Assembly (NCBI GenBank): GCA_964508295.1
Contig: CAZDSQ010000080.1
Location: 1-5,880, forward strand
Origin: SIG578 sp964508295
GTDB taxonomy: Bacteria; Bacillota; Clostridia; Oscillospirales; Ruminococcaceae
Reading direction: 5' to 3'
Length of the DNA: 5,880 nt
The notes below the pieces were generated by a model. That model saw only the letters and a program-made list of their open reading frames with translations. It was not told the origin of the DNA and made no database searches. The position numbers were made by a program, and so were the translations under genes. Shown here one piece after another: positions 5,642 through 5,880 of this stretch (positions are counted from its first letter, which is position 1; each line of letters opens with the position of its first letter).

Positions 5642-5665
5642 TTATATAAACAAAAATGATACATC

Positions 5666-5693
5666 GGTGCGTCGAAAATCGCCGCACCCTACA
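5666..5693. repeat. Single palindrome ending in CCCTACA
   Basis: GGTGCG (5666-5671) pairs with CGCACC (5683-5688). Inside, after one mismatch, CGA (5673-5675) pairs with TCG (5679-5681) around AAA. The element ends in CCCTACA (5687-5693). It corresponds to the second half of the composite elements; no matching TGTAGGG half lies upstream, where the membrane-protein promoter sits instead. Confidence 0.7.
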
Positions 5694-5708
5694 TTTTATT
5701 GGGTATTG

Positions 5709-5786
5709 TGTAGGGGAGGGCCTCTGTGCCCTCCCGCTATATAACATATAGGCTTAATCGGGCGGGCGCAGAGACCCGCCCCTACA
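5709..5786. repeat. Composite palindromic element, copy B (78 bp)
   Basis: Bounded by TGTAGGGG (5709-5716) and CCCCTACA (5779-5786). Hairpins are GGGAGGGC/GCCCTCCC (5714-5721 with 5728-5735) and GGGCGGG/CCCGCCC (5760-5766 with 5775-5781), joined by a linker containing AACATATAGG. It matches copy A at 4692-4770 in the same orientation, differing mainly in the loops. Here the two loops (CTCTGT and CGCAGAGA) are complementary, so the whole element can also form one long stem with about 25 of 28 positions paired. Confidence 0.88.
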
Positions 5787-5814
5787 ATTATAGCTGTATT
5801 TGTGGGTTTGACTT

Positions 5815-5880
5815 TTGGGCGGGGATATTGTCGACGGCCTCATTGAAAAGGGATTATTGAAATCGCCTGCGGATATTTAC
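5815..5880 (+). pseudogene. Probable fragment of NAD-dependent DNA ligase, cut by the window edge
   Basis: From TTG at 5815 the frame reads LGGDIVDG and then LIEKGLLKSPADIY up to the last base. This resembles the helix-hairpin-helix segment that follows the zinc finger in LigA (typically '...GLG..IV..LIEKGLIKSPADLY.L'), roughly two-thirds along a protein of about 660 residues. An in-frame TGA (5809-5811) lies six bases before, and upstream is repeat DNA, so the adenylation and OB-fold regions are absent. Either this is a 5'-truncated ligase remnant or a short unrelated gene with a TTG start; the first is more likely. LigA recognition is from motif memory only. Confidence 0.5.

Noticed and set aside
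4692..5786. Insertion sequence or transposon carrying the membrane-protein gene
   Set aside because: No transposase-like frame is present and the flanking elements are direct rather than inverted copies. No target-site duplication could be recognised.

Overview
The window looks like a chromosomal segment of a low-to-mid GC Gram-positive bacterium of the class Clostridia, plausibly an uncultured gut Oscillospiraceae/Ruminococcaceae relative. The basis is a 518-residue RNase Y of Firmicutes type, strong AGGAG ribosome-binding sites, TTGACA/TATAAT promoters and a lipoprotein solute-binding protein. The taxonomic assignment is inference.

Layout. 1-140: hairpins lying downstream of rny, including a possibly bidirectional terminator. 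141-1697 (minus): rny, RNase Y. 1698-1941: divergent intergenic region with back-to-back promoters. 1942-4576 (plus): a three-gene NitT/TauT-type ABC importer in the order ATPase, permease, lipoprotein solute-binding protein. The ATPase and permease genes overlap, while a 63-base gap before the binding-protein gene can fold into a hairpin that buries its Shine-Dalgarno sequence. 4577-5010: 434 bases without a gene, filled by a short direct repeat of the 3' end of the binding-protein gene, a terminator-like hairpin, two composite palindromic elements bounded by TGTAGGG and CCCTACA, and a third, different palindromic block. 5011-5583 (minus): a four-helix membrane protein with a DUF3592-like extramembrane segment and its own promoter. 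5584-5880: more of the same palindromes, then, at the very edge, about 22 codons resembling an internal part of NAD-dependent DNA ligase without the upstream two-thirds of that gene.

How the genes relate. rny is a housekeeping mRNA-decay gene transcribed alone. The ABC operon is a complete importer, but its ligand cannot be read from the sequence and no riboswitch precedes it. The right third is repeat-rich and accessory in character: the membrane-protein gene lies between two same-orientation copies of one 78-79 bp element, next to a gene remnant.

The most interesting signals are the TGTAGGG/CCCTACA composite palindromes, whose stems differ by paired substitutions and which can fold two ways, and the start-site hairpin of the binding-protein gene. 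I found no CRISPR array, transposase, tRNA or rRNA, and no convincing new multi-gene system.
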